Shown here: positions 9,001-17,107 of the stretch, in pieces
Numbering within the stretch: the first letter of the stretch is position 1
Layout of the letters: every line of letters begins with the position of its first letter
Assembly (NCBI RefSeq): GCF_001403615.1
Contig: NZ_LN879456.1
Span: 1,302,001 to 1,366,000 of the forward strand
Length of the DNA: 64,000 nt
Origin: Desnuesiella massiliensis
GTDB lineage: Bacteria; Bacillota; Clostridia; Clostridiales; Clostridiaceae
Direction of reading: 5' to 3'
The notes under the pieces: generated by a model
What the model was told of the DNA's origin: nothing
Databases searched by the model: none
Seen by the model: the letters and a program-made list of their open reading frames with translations, nothing else
Translations under genes and position numbers: made by a program

Positions 9001-12000
9001 ATATCAATTTCACTAGCCTCTAAATTTACTGGCTGCACTTTTTCTAAAGCTTCTACATTTTGTGTAAAAAGCTCTGGATTAGTTTCAGCATAAAGCTTTG
9101 CTAATTTTAATTTCTGCCTTACATTTCCACTTAAATATTCATCTTGAGTTTCCCATCCTTGAAGTAAATCATCTTTGTTATATTTTTCAGGATTTAAGAA
9201 TATTAAACCCTTAAGTTCATTTATAATGTTCTCTCTTGTGCTATCATAAATTTCTAACATTAGAGATAAATCTACTGTTCCTTTTTCATTTAGACTTACA
9301 GTAAGAGCTTCAATGGCTGTATCAACTTCTGTTATCTTTATCTGAGGCCTTATAGTTTGTTTAGTGAACATATCAGCTTTAGTAACATTTTTGTTTTCAT
9401 GTACTACTTCAAGAGAACATAAGAGAGGATAATCATTGTCATCTCTAAAAGCTGTATTATTAGTTCTTGCTGTTATATATCCATAACTTTTAACAAAAGC
9501 ATCATATCTTTTATTTAAAATTTCCTGCTTTTCTTTTAACTCTTCATGGGTACAACCATTAGTTTGAATATCTATTATTTCTCTAGTGATTTCCCTTATA
9601 GCATGAAGTCCCTTTATTCTCTCTAAAATCTTTCCTGAAGCTTCAATCTTTCTCATTACAGCATTTTCTCTATAATAAAGCTGGTTATCTATAAAGGTAT
9701 AGGTATAATTTCTAACATTAGGATCAGCAGGAATAAAATCTTTCGCAGTATCTTCTTCTCTTTCAAAACTTACTATATTAGCATTTAGATTTTGAACTGC
9801 TTTAGCTAAAGCTTCACTTAAATCAAAATTTTCATCATCATTAACTAATGCTGTGTATTTACTGCCTTCACCAAACATTCTCTGGTCAAAAACCATCTTT
9901 CCAAGAAGCATTTCTGGATTATCAAGAAAATATTCATTTATAGGCACTCCATCTTCTGTTTTTGCAACATGAAGCCAATTTTCTTCTACAACCTGTAGCC
10001 TTTCTCTCTTTTGAAGAAATATAATATCCGCTGTAACATCTGTATTGGCATTTGATTTAAAGGCAGTATTAGGAAGTCTTATAGCTCCAATTAGTTCTGC
10101 TCTTTCTGCAATATACTTTCTTACACTATTGTTTTCTTTATCCATAGTACCTTTAGAAGTTATAAAAGCTATAATTCCACCTGGTCTTACTTTATCTAAA
10201 GCCTTAGCAAAAAAGTAATCGTGTATTAAAAAATTATATTTATCATATTTAGGATCATGAAGCTTATAATCTCCAAAGGGAACATTGCCTATAGCAACAT
10301 CAAAGAAATTATCTGGATAGTTATTTTCTTCAAAGCCTTGTATTTTAATATCCGCCTTTTGATAAAGCTGCTTTGCTATTCTTCCTGAAATATCATCAAG
10401 TTCTACTCCATATAACTTAGAATCTTTCATGCTGTCTGGAAGCATAGAAAAGAAATTTCCAATTCCCATGGAAGGTTCTAATATATTACCTGTTTTAAAT
10501 CCAAAGCTTTCAAGTGCTTTATATATTCCTTCTATTACTGTAGATGAAGTATAATGAGCATTAGGTGTAGATGCTCTTGCAGATACATATTCTTCAGGAG
10601 TAAGTAGTGCTTTTAGCTCTGTATATTCGCTATTCCATCCTGTGCTATTAATATCAAAGGCTTGAGCCATCCCTCCCCAGCCTACATATTTAGCAAGTAT
10701 TTTCTGTTCCTCTGGTGTTGCTAATCTATTTTCTTCTTCAATAGCCTTTAAAGTTTTAATAGCTTCTATATTGTTTCTAAATTTAGTTTTAAGTCCTCCA
10801 ACTCCAATTTCATCATCTGGACTATAGTTGTAGTTTATTTTCTCATCTTTTTCTTTTGCATTTGTTTTTCCTTTAGTTTCAGGTTTTCTATTAACTCCAT
10901 TGTTATTTAGCCACCCTAAAATATTAGTTTCATAATTTTCTATGGCTTTATTTTTATAATCTTCCCAAGTTGAATTTTTACCTGTAGTTATATATTCTGT
11001 ATTTACTACAGTTGATGCTTCTGTATTAATTAAAGAGTTTATTTTATTTACAGCAACATTTATCTCCAAATCATTAAAAGTAATTTCTTTTACTATTTTA
11101 TCAATTACATTTTGAATTTTTTCTAACTTGCTTTCTATATTTGCTTCTTCTAATGCTAATTTACTTGTAATTAAGTTTGATATATTTTGTAAAGTCTTTG
11201 AGTAAAGGTTCTTTTCTAATGGTTCTTCAAACTCTACACTTTTATAATAATCAGCATTTAGTGCTTTTAGCTTATAAATAACCTGCTCATAGATTTTATC
11301 TTGAATATCGCCTTTATTACTAATATCTTCATTTTTAGTATCTTCTATATTTTTAGCTTCCTTATGCTTATTTTCAGGAATAAAAAAAGAGCCACTTTGT
11401 TGTGACTCAAAAATATCTATTTGCTTTATCTCATTTTGTATACTATTTCGTGAAGAACTATCTCCTCTGCTGTTTCCTTTATTCTCTTCCTGTGCTTGAA
11501 GCTCTCTATTGTATTCTCTGGATTCATTATTGGATCTGTTTTCAGCATTTGCTCCATTAATACTTCCAACCTCTGATATGCTTCCTCGTTCACCTGATGC
11601 ATTTTCTCCATCAGCTCCCCTTGTGCTAAAAGTAAGCTGTATCTGCTCTGATGATTGTTCTTTAGATAATTTAATGCCATCTTCCCGTACTTCCCTAAAG
11701 GCTTCTGATCTACTTCCTTGTTCCTGGATATTTGTATCTCTGGATAAAATATTCCGTCTATATCCTTGTAACTTAAATTTAAGTTCTCTTTCATAATTTT
11801 TTTCGCTCCTTTGCTTTTTTATTATTTTTACTATTTCACTTTCAAATTCTCTAAGAATTTGCTGTGATATATTACACACAGAATTTCCAAGTCTAAAAGT
11901 TAATGGCAGCGTATTAAAATGATTTATTACTCTAAAGCTATTTTCGCTGTCAAAGTTTGAAGCTTCTATTCCACATCTTTTTGCCACCATATAATTTATA

Positions 12001-12554
12001 CTTTCAAGAACAGTTTGAGTAAAACAACTTATAAAACCTTCTTCTGGTAAACCTTCAAGCCACGTTTCTTTAATATCCTGTTCATAGCCTTCTAAAATAT
12101 TATCAAAGCTTTCATTAACCTTGATATCTGTAAGCTGTAATATCAATTCTTCAATAGAACTACAATTTAACTCATATTTTTCATTTATATTTTCTAAAAG
12201 TTTTTCACTAATAGCATCACTTAACTTCCATAACTTAGGAATGGTATGAGGTTCTCCATTAGTGTCTTTAATATCAAATAAATATGTTAATCTAAGAGTT
12301 GGCATTGAAGTATCAAAAACTGCTATGCTTCTTGTTCCTCTGTTTACATATCTTCCTATTTTTTTATTCCAAATTTCCATGGTAGCAACCATGGTAGCAT
12401 CAGGTCTTTGAGCATAAATTAAAACTGCATTATCAAAGTTATACTTATAAATTCTTGCTGCAAAATCTAAGAACTCTTTCCATTCCTTTTTATTGCTTGT
12501 AACTATTCCTGTTACTTTTTCGTAGATTTCTCTTACCTCTGTTAATCTACTCAT
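6012..12554 (-). CDS. Giant DNA methylase-SNF2 helicase fusion of integrative elements
   Basis: The protein has about 2180 residues. Order: an N-terminal region (EVREIYEKVTGIVTSN, FDNAVLIYAQRPDATMVAT) resembling ArdC-like N-termini; a low-complexity Asn/Glu/Ser linker; an N6-adenine methylase core (PNAHYTSSTVIEGIY, LEPSMGIGNFFSML as SAM site, DVAIGNVPFGDY as the catalytic motif); a SNF2-type helicase (AHCVGAGKSFEM Walker A, MFVDEAHYYKN, ATGTPISNSMTEMY, QREGRILRQGN motif VI); and a C-terminal coiled coil. Proteins of this layout are hallmarks of Tn1549-like elements and are suspected to protect or remodel element DNA. The start given is the ATG with GGAGG upstream that overlaps the parB stop. 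All key motifs look intact. Confidence 0.85.
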   Translation of the reverse strand: MSRLTEVREIYEKVTGIVTSNKKEWKEFLDFAARIYKYNFDNAVLIYAQRPDATMVATMEIWNKKIGRYVNRGTRSIAVFDTSMPTLRLTYLFDIKDTNGEPHTIPKLWKLSDAISEKLLENINEKYELNCSSIEELILQLTDIKVNESFDNILEGYEQDIKETWLEGLPEEGFISCFTQTVLESINYMVAKRCGIEASNFDSENSFRVINHFNTLPLTFRLGNSVCNISQQILREFESEIVKIIKKQRSEKNYERELKFKLQGYRRNILSRDTNIQEQGSRSEAFREVREDGIKLSKEQSSEQIQLTFSTRGADGENASGERGSISEVGSINGANAENRSNNESREYNRELQAQEENKGNSRGDSSSRNSIQNEIKQIDIFESQQSGSFFIPENKHKEAKNIEDTKNEDISNKGDIQDKIYEQVIYKLKALNADYYKSVEFEEPLEKNLYSKTLQNISNLITSKLALEEANIESKLEKIQNVIDKIVKEITFNDLEINVAVNKINSLINTEASTVVNTEYITTGKNSTWEDYKNKAIENYETNILGWLNNNGVNRKPETKGKTNAKEKDEKINYNYSPDDEIGVGGLKTKFRNNIEAIKTLKAIEEENRLATPEEQKILAKYVGWGGMAQAFDINSTGWNSEYTELKALLTPEEYVSARASTPNAHYTSSTVIEGIYKALESFGFKTGNILEPSMGIGNFFSMLPDSMKDSKLYGVELDDISGRIAKQLYQKADIKIQGFEENNYPDNFFDVAIGNVPFGDYKLHDPKYDKYNFLIHDYFFAKALDKVRPGGIIAFITSKGTMDKENNSVRKYIAERAELIGAIRLPNTAFKSNANTDVTADIIFLQKRERLQVVEENWLHVAKTEDGVPINEYFLDNPEMLLGKMVFDQRMFGEGSKYTALVNDDENFDLSEALAKAVQNLNANIVSFEREEDTAKDFIPADPNVRNYTYTFIDNQLYYRENAVMRKIEASGKILERIKGLHAIREITREIIDIQTNGCTHEELKEKQEILNKRYDAFVKSYGYITARTNNTAFRDDNDYPLLCSLEVVHENKNVTKADMFTKQTIRPQIKITEVDTAIEALTVSLNEKGTVDLSLMLEIYDSTRENIINELKGLIFLNPEKYNKDDLLQGWETQDEYLSGNVRQKLKLAKLYAETNPELFTQNVEALEKVQPVNLEASEIDIRLGTTWIEEGDIEKFIYETLGTPKYAQNSGSRYSSNEIKVHYNNFNSSWVIENKGIDGYSVAATETFGTKRLNAYYIIEEALNLRTVTVKDRIEDGDTVRYVLNQKETMLAREKQNQIKEEFKNWIFRDPDRRKKYVEFYNENFNNIRLREYDGSHLTFPGMNPDIKLRQHQVNAIARILYGGSTLLAHCVGAGKSFEMIASAMELKRLGLSKKSIFVVPNHLTEQMGAEFLRLYPSANILVTTKKDFEKQNRRRFVSRIATGVYDAIIIGHTQFEKIPISKERQERMLNYQIDQMTYAIEATKRERGENWSIKQMEKFKKSLESELKRLLDESRKDDIINFEELGIDTMFVDEAHYYKNCAVFSKMRNVAGISNTRAKKASDMLMKCQYIHEINEGRGVIFATGTPISNSMTEMYVMQRYLQNHELERRGIQHFDAWAASFGEVVSSLELAPEGTGYRFRSRFSKFKNLPELMTLFKNIADVQTSDMLKLPVPKLKDDKYILVSSEPSEFIKHEMENYVERAERIRNGMVDPSVDNMLKITNEARLLGTDPRLINKEAINEPDSKVNKCIENIYEEYKKSESIKGTQIVFCDVGTPNSDGRFSVYDSIKAELINKGIPENEICFIHDAKNEIQREEIFSDMRSGNKRIIIGSTPKIGTGTNIQDRLTALHHLDCPYRPSDIEQREGRILRQGNMNPEVNIYRYVTKDTFDSYLWQIVEQKQKFISQIMTSKSVARNCEDVDETVLSYAEVKALATGNPLIKEKMDVDNEVARLRVLKAAYDSQKYTLQDNFTFKYPKLISEANSQLECVIKDIDKRNMEDGTEFSIIINGKLFDEREKAGTMLQSLYEKIPKGEELHVGSYKGFELKLRKNLFYEKHELLIHGNLKYTVDLGDSAHGNMLRIENVLNNLESKMENIETKIEEYKRNLEQSKIEYEKPFPYEEALKEKLSRQFELNSLLDLNKKDNEVIVDEDALSKECEENEGLKEQEYDEMAM

Positions 12555-13536
12555 CAAGTACCTCCTTCCCCTGTGTTTCAAAATATAGTTTTAAAGCCTT
12601 ATCAATAATATCTTCAATCTCTGGCTGTTTAACTTCTGGTGCAAAATATTTACTTATTAGTTTTGGCTTCAATTTTATAGATGCAGGTTTATTTGATTTT
12701 GTTTTTTTATTTAGTTCTCCTGAAAGAATTGAATAAGCTGTTTCTTCATTTAATTTACCTTTCTCTGAGTAATCCCTAAGTACTTCGGCTTTTTTCATGT
12801 CTATTTTATAATTATTTTCTGTTGTAATTTCTACAATCATATTTTGATGTTCTTCTGATAAATATGATAAATCTACACCTGCTCTTATAGATATTTCCTC
12901 TTTATCTATAAATTCTTTTATTTCATCTATTAACTTGAAGATTCTTAAATATCTTGCTATAGAATTTTTAGAAAGTTTATAAGTTTCACCTATTTCTTCG
13001 TGGGTTCTTAACTTTTTCCCCAATGGGGAAAAGGTTGCATCTTCCTTGATTTCATTGGATTTAGAAAGTCTTTCTATCTCATTTAATAAGTCATTTCTAA
13101 TTCCTTGATTAGCCATAGCTTTGTGCCTTGTAAAAATGACAGCAGCTCTTTCTGAATGAAGTAAATCTGAAAATGATCTTTGCATTGTATTTGTTTCAGT
13201 AACAATTAAAGTAGCTTCATCTTCAGTAAGTCCTTCCTTAATAACTGCTGGTACTTTAAGTATTCCTGCAAGTTTTGCAGCATTTACTCTATTGTGACCA
13301 GATAGGATCTGATAGCTTGTACCTATAGGTCTTATAACTATAGGTACTATAACTCCAAACTCCTTAATACTTTCTACCATATCATTTAATCTTTCACCTT
13401 CATAAAGCTTAAAAGGGTGATTACAAAAAGGCACAAGTTTTTCTATTTCAATCTCTGCTATTCCTGAATTAGTTTCTTTTTCAGATGAGATATCTCCAAA
13501 CATATCATCTAAACTCATTAATTTTTTCTCACTCAT
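12547..13536 (-). CDS. ParB-like partition protein
   Basis: The 329-aa protein has an N-terminal ParB/sulfiredoxin fold with the SGHNRVNAAKLAG box (about residues 90-105) and a central HTH (THEEIGETYKLSKNSIARYL) for parS binding. The C-terminal third is lysine-rich and less conserved. With the adjacent ParA it would segregate or stabilise the element in its circular state. It overlaps parA by 4 bases and the next gene by 8 bases, showing a tightly coupled operon. No parS-like repeat was recognised nearby. Confidence 0.88.
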   Translation of the reverse strand: MSEKKLMSLDDMFGDISSEKETNSGIAEIEIEKLVPFCNHPFKLYEGERLNDMVESIKEFGVIVPIVIRPIGTSYQILSGHNRVNAAKLAGILKVPAVIKEGLTEDEATLIVTETNTMQRSFSDLLHSERAAVIFTRHKAMANQGIRNDLLNEIERLSKSNEIKEDATFSPLGKKLRTHEEIGETYKLSKNSIARYLRIFKLIDEIKEFIDKEEISIRAGVDLSYLSEEHQNMIVEITTENNYKIDMKKAEVLRDYSEKGKLNEETAYSILSGELNKKTKSNKPASIKLKPKLISKYFAPEVKQPEIEDIIDKALKLYFETQGKEVLDE

Positions 13537-14318
13537 ATTGCCGCCACCTCCTTAGCAAATTCTCTATATGCGATGGATACTTTATTTTTAGAATCATATT
13601 CTATGGTACTCTTACTTTTCATATTAGCCTCGCCAACTTTAACTGAAGTTGGTATCTTATTCTCAAAAATATTTATTCTACTTCCATAAGCATCTTGAAT
13701 TATTGATAACACTTCTTTTGAAAGCTTCATTCTTTCTGAATACATTGTTAAAAGTATTCCATCAACCTCAATCTTAGGATTTATTCTCTTTTTAACTCTT
13801 ATAATATTTCTAAGAAGTAACTCCAAGCCTTTAGCTGAAAGATATTGAGGAGTAACAGGGATAATCACACTATCACAAGCCGCAAGTGCATTTATAGTAA
13901 GCATCCCTAGTGATGGAGAACAATCAATAATTACATAGTCATAATCATCTTTTATTTCATCAACAATAGATTTTAAAACAAGTTCTCTGCTCATAACATT
14001 AACAAGTGCTATTTCAATTGCTGATAGCTCTAAGTTGCATGGAATAATATCAATATTTCCTGATGTAATAATATACTCTTCCTTCTTAGGTAAGCTTTTT
14101 TCCTCAATAGCCTGCGACATCAAATTATATATTGTTGTTTTTATACTGTCTGTATTGTCATATCCAAAGCATACTGTTAAACTGCTCTGCGGGTCGAAGT
14201 CTATAAGCAATACCTTCTTTCCCATTTCTGCTAATGCATATCCTAAGTTTAAAGTTGTTACGGTTTTAGCAACGCCCCCTTTTTGATTCACAATTGAAAT
14301 CACTTTACTTTTACACAT
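13533..14318 (-). CDS. ParA-family partition ATPase
   Basis: The 261-aa protein has the deviant Walker A motif NQKGGVAKTVTTLNLGYAL at its N-terminus, the A' motif (VLLIDFDPQSSLT) and Walker B (YDYVIIDCSPSLGMLT). This is the short ParA/Soj form without its own N-terminal HTH. It is the first gene of the element operon, with GGTGGAGGG ahead of the ATG. The divergent small HTH gene 180 bp away is probably its regulator. Confidence 0.92.
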   Translation of the reverse strand: MCKSKVISIVNQKGGVAKTVTTLNLGYALAEMGKKVLLIDFDPQSSLTVCFGYDNTDSIKTTIYNLMSQAIEEKSLPKKEEYIITSGNIDIIPCNLELSAIEIALVNVMSRELVLKSIVDEIKDDYDYVIIDCSPSLGMLTINALAACDSVIIPVTPQYLSAKGLELLLRNIIRVKKRINPKIEVDGILLTMYSERMKLSKEVLSIIQDAYGSRINIFENKIPTSVKVGEANMKSKSTIEYDSKNKVSIAYREFAKEVAAI

Positions 14319-14499
14319 TTTTACCCTCCACCTTTATAAATTCATTTTTCCTGCTTTTCTTATTCACACTATTTAATTTAATATTACACTTATAAATGTA
14401 ATTATTCAAGAAGAATCTTTTGTTTTTATCAATTATTTTTATTATTATTGAAAATTCACATTAAAAAGTGTATATTTAAATTTAAGGATGGTGAATCAC
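14319..14499. promoter_or_regulatory. Divergent promoter region between parA and HTH gene
   Basis: This is about 180 bp of very AT-rich DNA between two divergent starts. It must hold promoters for both the long minus-strand element operon and the plus-strand regulator. I see several TATAAT-like tracts but cannot fix a single promoter pair with confidence. Confidence 0.4.
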
Positions 14500-14715
14500 A
14501 TGCAATTAACTATGGGTGAAAAAATTCGTATTTTAATAAAAAGAAAAAATATTACTATATCGGAGCTTGCAAAATTAATTGGAACAACTAACCAAAATTT
14601 ATCCAATAAACTCTCACGTGATAATTTCTCAGAAAAAGAGCTCCAGCAAATCGCTGAAGCTCTTGGGTGTAAATTTGAAGGATTTTTTGTTTTTGAAGAT
14701 GGGAATAAAATATAA
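14500..14715 (+). CDS. XRE-family small HTH regulator
   Basis: The 71-aa protein is almost only a Cro/C1-type HTH (ISELAKLIGTTNQNLSNKLSRDNFSEKELQQIAEAL). Chosen start: the ATG at 14500, since AAGGATGG lies the right distance upstream; an ATG at 14488 in frame falls inside that Shine-Dalgarno sequence. It is divergent to parA and is likely a repressor of the element operon. It is followed by a strong hairpin at 14721-14768. Confidence 0.82.
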   Translation: MQLTMGEKIRILIKRKNITISELAKLIGTTNQNLSNKLSRDNFSEKELQQIAEALGCKFEGFFVFEDGNKI

Positions 14716-14720
14716 AAATT

Positions 14721-14768
14721 AAACAACGCTAGTGAATACTTAAATTTGACTTTTCACCAGTGTTGTTT
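14721..14768. terminator. Hairpin terminator between HTH gene and ABC-3C operon
   Basis: The left arm AAACAACGCTAGTGAA and right arm TTCACCAGTGTTGTTT pair over 16 bases with two G-T mismatches. It lies between convergent genes and would end both the HTH transcript and the minus-strand three-gene operon. Confidence 0.65.
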
Positions 14769-14774
14769 AACATA

Positions 14775-16652
14775 TTATTTTATCTCAGCAATATTCGGTG
14801 GTATTAAAGCATTTTTTATTCCATCAAATTCTTCCACTAGATGAACATAATTACAATCTTCCCATGCATCTGTTGAAACATGTTCTAAAACTATAAGCTG
14901 CATTTCTTTATCATTTTCAACAACATTTTTTATGAATTCATCTAGTAATAAAAAAATTCTTCTTACTTTTGTCCAATCATCTTTATCCTTAGTATTACTT
15001 TTGCTTTCCTGATAATTAAGTTTCTTTGAACTATTAAAGTATGGTCTAGTTGGTTGATCAAGAATTAAAAATGGTGCAACATATGCAATATCTTTATTCA
15101 TTATCATTTCATGCAATCCCAAAAATAGACAAATATGCCTAAATAAATCTACTGAACTACTTGTGTGTCCAGCACATTCTGATGATTTGCTTTTTCTTAA
15201 ATTTAATTTTTTATCTTTATAATCAAATGATGCCTTATAATCACTATAGGTTCCAAATACATCTTTTGCTGATTGAATATATGTATTTATATACTCATTC
15301 AAAGCTTCAATAGTATTCGCTCTACTTTCTTCCAATGGAATGAATGATTTCTTAGCACGTTCTAGTTCTTTAGTTTTTTCTTTTATTTTTTCTCTAGTTC
15401 CAGAAGAAATTAATGTCCCTTCTGAAAATTTGTTGATCTCTGCTTTAATCTCTCCAAATGCTATATATCTTTCTTTTTCACTTATAGGTTTAAAATCTAT
15501 TTTAGGATACTTATTAATCTCCTCTTCTTTATTCTTCAATTGTTCTTCTAAATTATTTAATTTATTCTCAATATCTATTTCAAATGGCATCTTAGTCTTA
15601 ATCGTTTCTTTTATCTGATAGTAATCATTTTCCAGTATGTTTAAAAATTTCTTATATTCACTATTTTCAATATTATCTATATATTTTTTTAAGTATTCTA
15701 TTGGTTTTAAACTTTCCGCATCCTTTGAAAGTTTATTTTTATATTTCCGATATCGGCCTGAAAAACTTTTAAGTTTTCTGATCTTTAAAATTATTTCCTG
15801 TCGTTCTTTTAGCAATTCCTCCAGTAAATCATTCTCTGGAAATTCGACCAAATCAAGTTTATTATTTTTTACAATTAATGAAAGGTTTGCAACATCTTCA
15901 TTGAAGCTATTTGTTTGAATTGGAATTAATTTAAATTCCTTTGCTTTTTTTATAAGTTCATATAATTTATCATCTTTCTTTTCCTCTTCAGCCAATTCCT
16001 CTTTTTCTTTTTTTTCAAGCTTTACAATTTCTTTTTCTAATCGCATTATCTTTTCTGCTAAAGATAAATTTTCAATTGTAGTAATACCAGTAGCTAAATC
16101 GAAAATTCTTGGTAATGCCTCTCTATACCTTTCTTTATGTTGTTTGTCAAAATAAGTTTGACTATGAGTTATAACATCTCCTGACTGTGTATTAAACATC
16201 CAAAAATAGCGAAAAGATATCTTTGTATTTTGTTTGATTATTTTCCCGTTATAAGGAAATACAACTTTGTCATTTATTCCAAACTCTCTTTCTATAGTTT
16301 CTTTAAGTTCATCCTCACCTATACTTTCGTTGGGTAAATCAGGTATAACTCCAACACCAGAAAAATAATAAGAATTCGAATAACGAGTGCCTTTTTTCTT
16401 ACCTCTAGCAATTGTGTAACATTTTTCATTCATTGATAAATTTAAACCATACCAATCAACATTTTCCCCAATATGTTCATCAGGAATTCCACTTTCACTT
16501 CCAAAAAAACAATAGTCAATTATCTCCAATATAGTTGACTTGCCTGTATCGCTATTACCAGTAATAACATTAACTTTATTCTTTTGAAATAAAAGTTCTC
16601 TTTTTTCTCCATTTTTTAACCAAAGAATAATCTTATTTATACAAAACTTCAT
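14775..16652 (-). CDS. DUF3732 SMC-like ATPase of an ABC three-component system
   Basis: The 625-aa protein has Walker A GNSDTGKST at residues 32-40, a long charged coiled-coil middle (about 190-460, LEKKEKEELAEEEKKDDK and similar), an ABC-signature-like CAGHTSSSVDLFRH and a Walker B FLILDQPTRPYF near 530-545. This is the DUF3732 layout, an SMC/Rad50-like P-loop ATPase. It overlaps the small middle gene by 4 bases, and that gene overlaps a nuclease-like gene by 4, matching the ABC-3C conflict systems described in comparative genomics. I infer a DNA-sensing motor for antiviral or anti-plasmid defence; no activity is shown by sequence alone. Confidence 0.85.
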   Translation of the reverse strand: MKFCINKIILWLKNGEKRELLFQKNKVNVITGNSDTGKSTILEIIDYCFFGSESGIPDEHIGENVDWYGLNLSMNEKCYTIARGKKKGTRYSNSYYFSGVGVIPDLPNESIGEDELKETIEREFGINDKVVFPYNGKIIKQNTKISFRYFWMFNTQSGDVITHSQTYFDKQHKERYREALPRIFDLATGITTIENLSLAEKIMRLEKEIVKLEKKEKEELAEEEKKDDKLYELIKKAKEFKLIPIQTNSFNEDVANLSLIVKNNKLDLVEFPENDLLEELLKERQEIILKIRKLKSFSGRYRKYKNKLSKDAESLKPIEYLKKYIDNIENSEYKKFLNILENDYYQIKETIKTKMPFEIDIENKLNNLEEQLKNKEEEINKYPKIDFKPISEKERYIAFGEIKAEINKFSEGTLISSGTREKIKEKTKELERAKKSFIPLEESRANTIEALNEYINTYIQSAKDVFGTYSDYKASFDYKDKKLNLRKSKSSECAGHTSSSVDLFRHICLFLGLHEMIMNKDIAYVAPFLILDQPTRPYFNSSKKLNYQESKSNTKDKDDWTKVRRIFLLLDEFIKNVVENDKEMQLIVLEHVSTDAWEDCNYVHLVEEFDGIKNALIPPNIAEIK

Positions 16653-17107
16653 AGTTCTACTCGCAAGCTTAAATATAAATTACTTGCCTCCTCCTTATCA
16701 AGAACATTTATTAGGTTATAACTTGCATCTATAATATCTAAAGCTCTTTTGCCTAAAACTTTATTCTTAAAATCAAAACCAGCCTCTATGTATATCAATT
16801 CATTATTTATAATATCTAACATTCCCAATTCTTTAAATAGAAAAATTGCATTTATACTTAATTCCAGATCTTCTAAATATCTTTTATTAAAATTAGCAAA
16901 AGCCATATTCTTCTTAATAATTAATTCTTCTACACTCCTGATTTTTGTTCGTTTATCTTTTAAAAATTCCACTATTCCTTTATAGCTTAATATAGGATGA
17001 ATTAGCAAAACTTTGCTTATTTCTACTTTTCCTTTTTGTTTAAGTGCTGCTAAAATAGCAATACCAGTAAGTAACTCATTATTATAAAATGTATCTATCT
17101 GTTTCAT
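16649..17107 (-). CDS. ABC-3C middle component (small adaptor)
   Basis: The 152-aa mostly helical protein is predicted as the middle component because it lies between the nuclease-like and DUF3732 genes with ATGA overlaps on both sides. Visible features: DTFYNNELLTGIAILAALKQ at the start, IHPILSYKGIVEFLKD and SINAIFLFKELGMLDI. Middle components of these systems are small winged-helix-like or helical proteins thought to link the effector to the ATPase. I do not recognise a named Pfam family, so the call rests mainly on context. Confidence 0.7.
   Translation of the reverse strand: MKQIDTFYNNELLTGIAILAALKQKGKVEISKVLLIHPILSYKGIVEFLKDKRTKIRSVEELIIKKNMAFANFNKRYLEDLELSINAIFLFKELGMLDIINNELIYIEAGFDFKNKVLGKRALDIIDASYNLINVLDKEEASNLYLSLRVEL

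Noticed and set aside
11426..11794. Minus-strand open frame of 122 codons inside the giant methylase-helicase gene
   Set aside because: It lies in another frame over the low-complexity linker of the larger gene. The larger frame continues through with recognisable domains on both sides.
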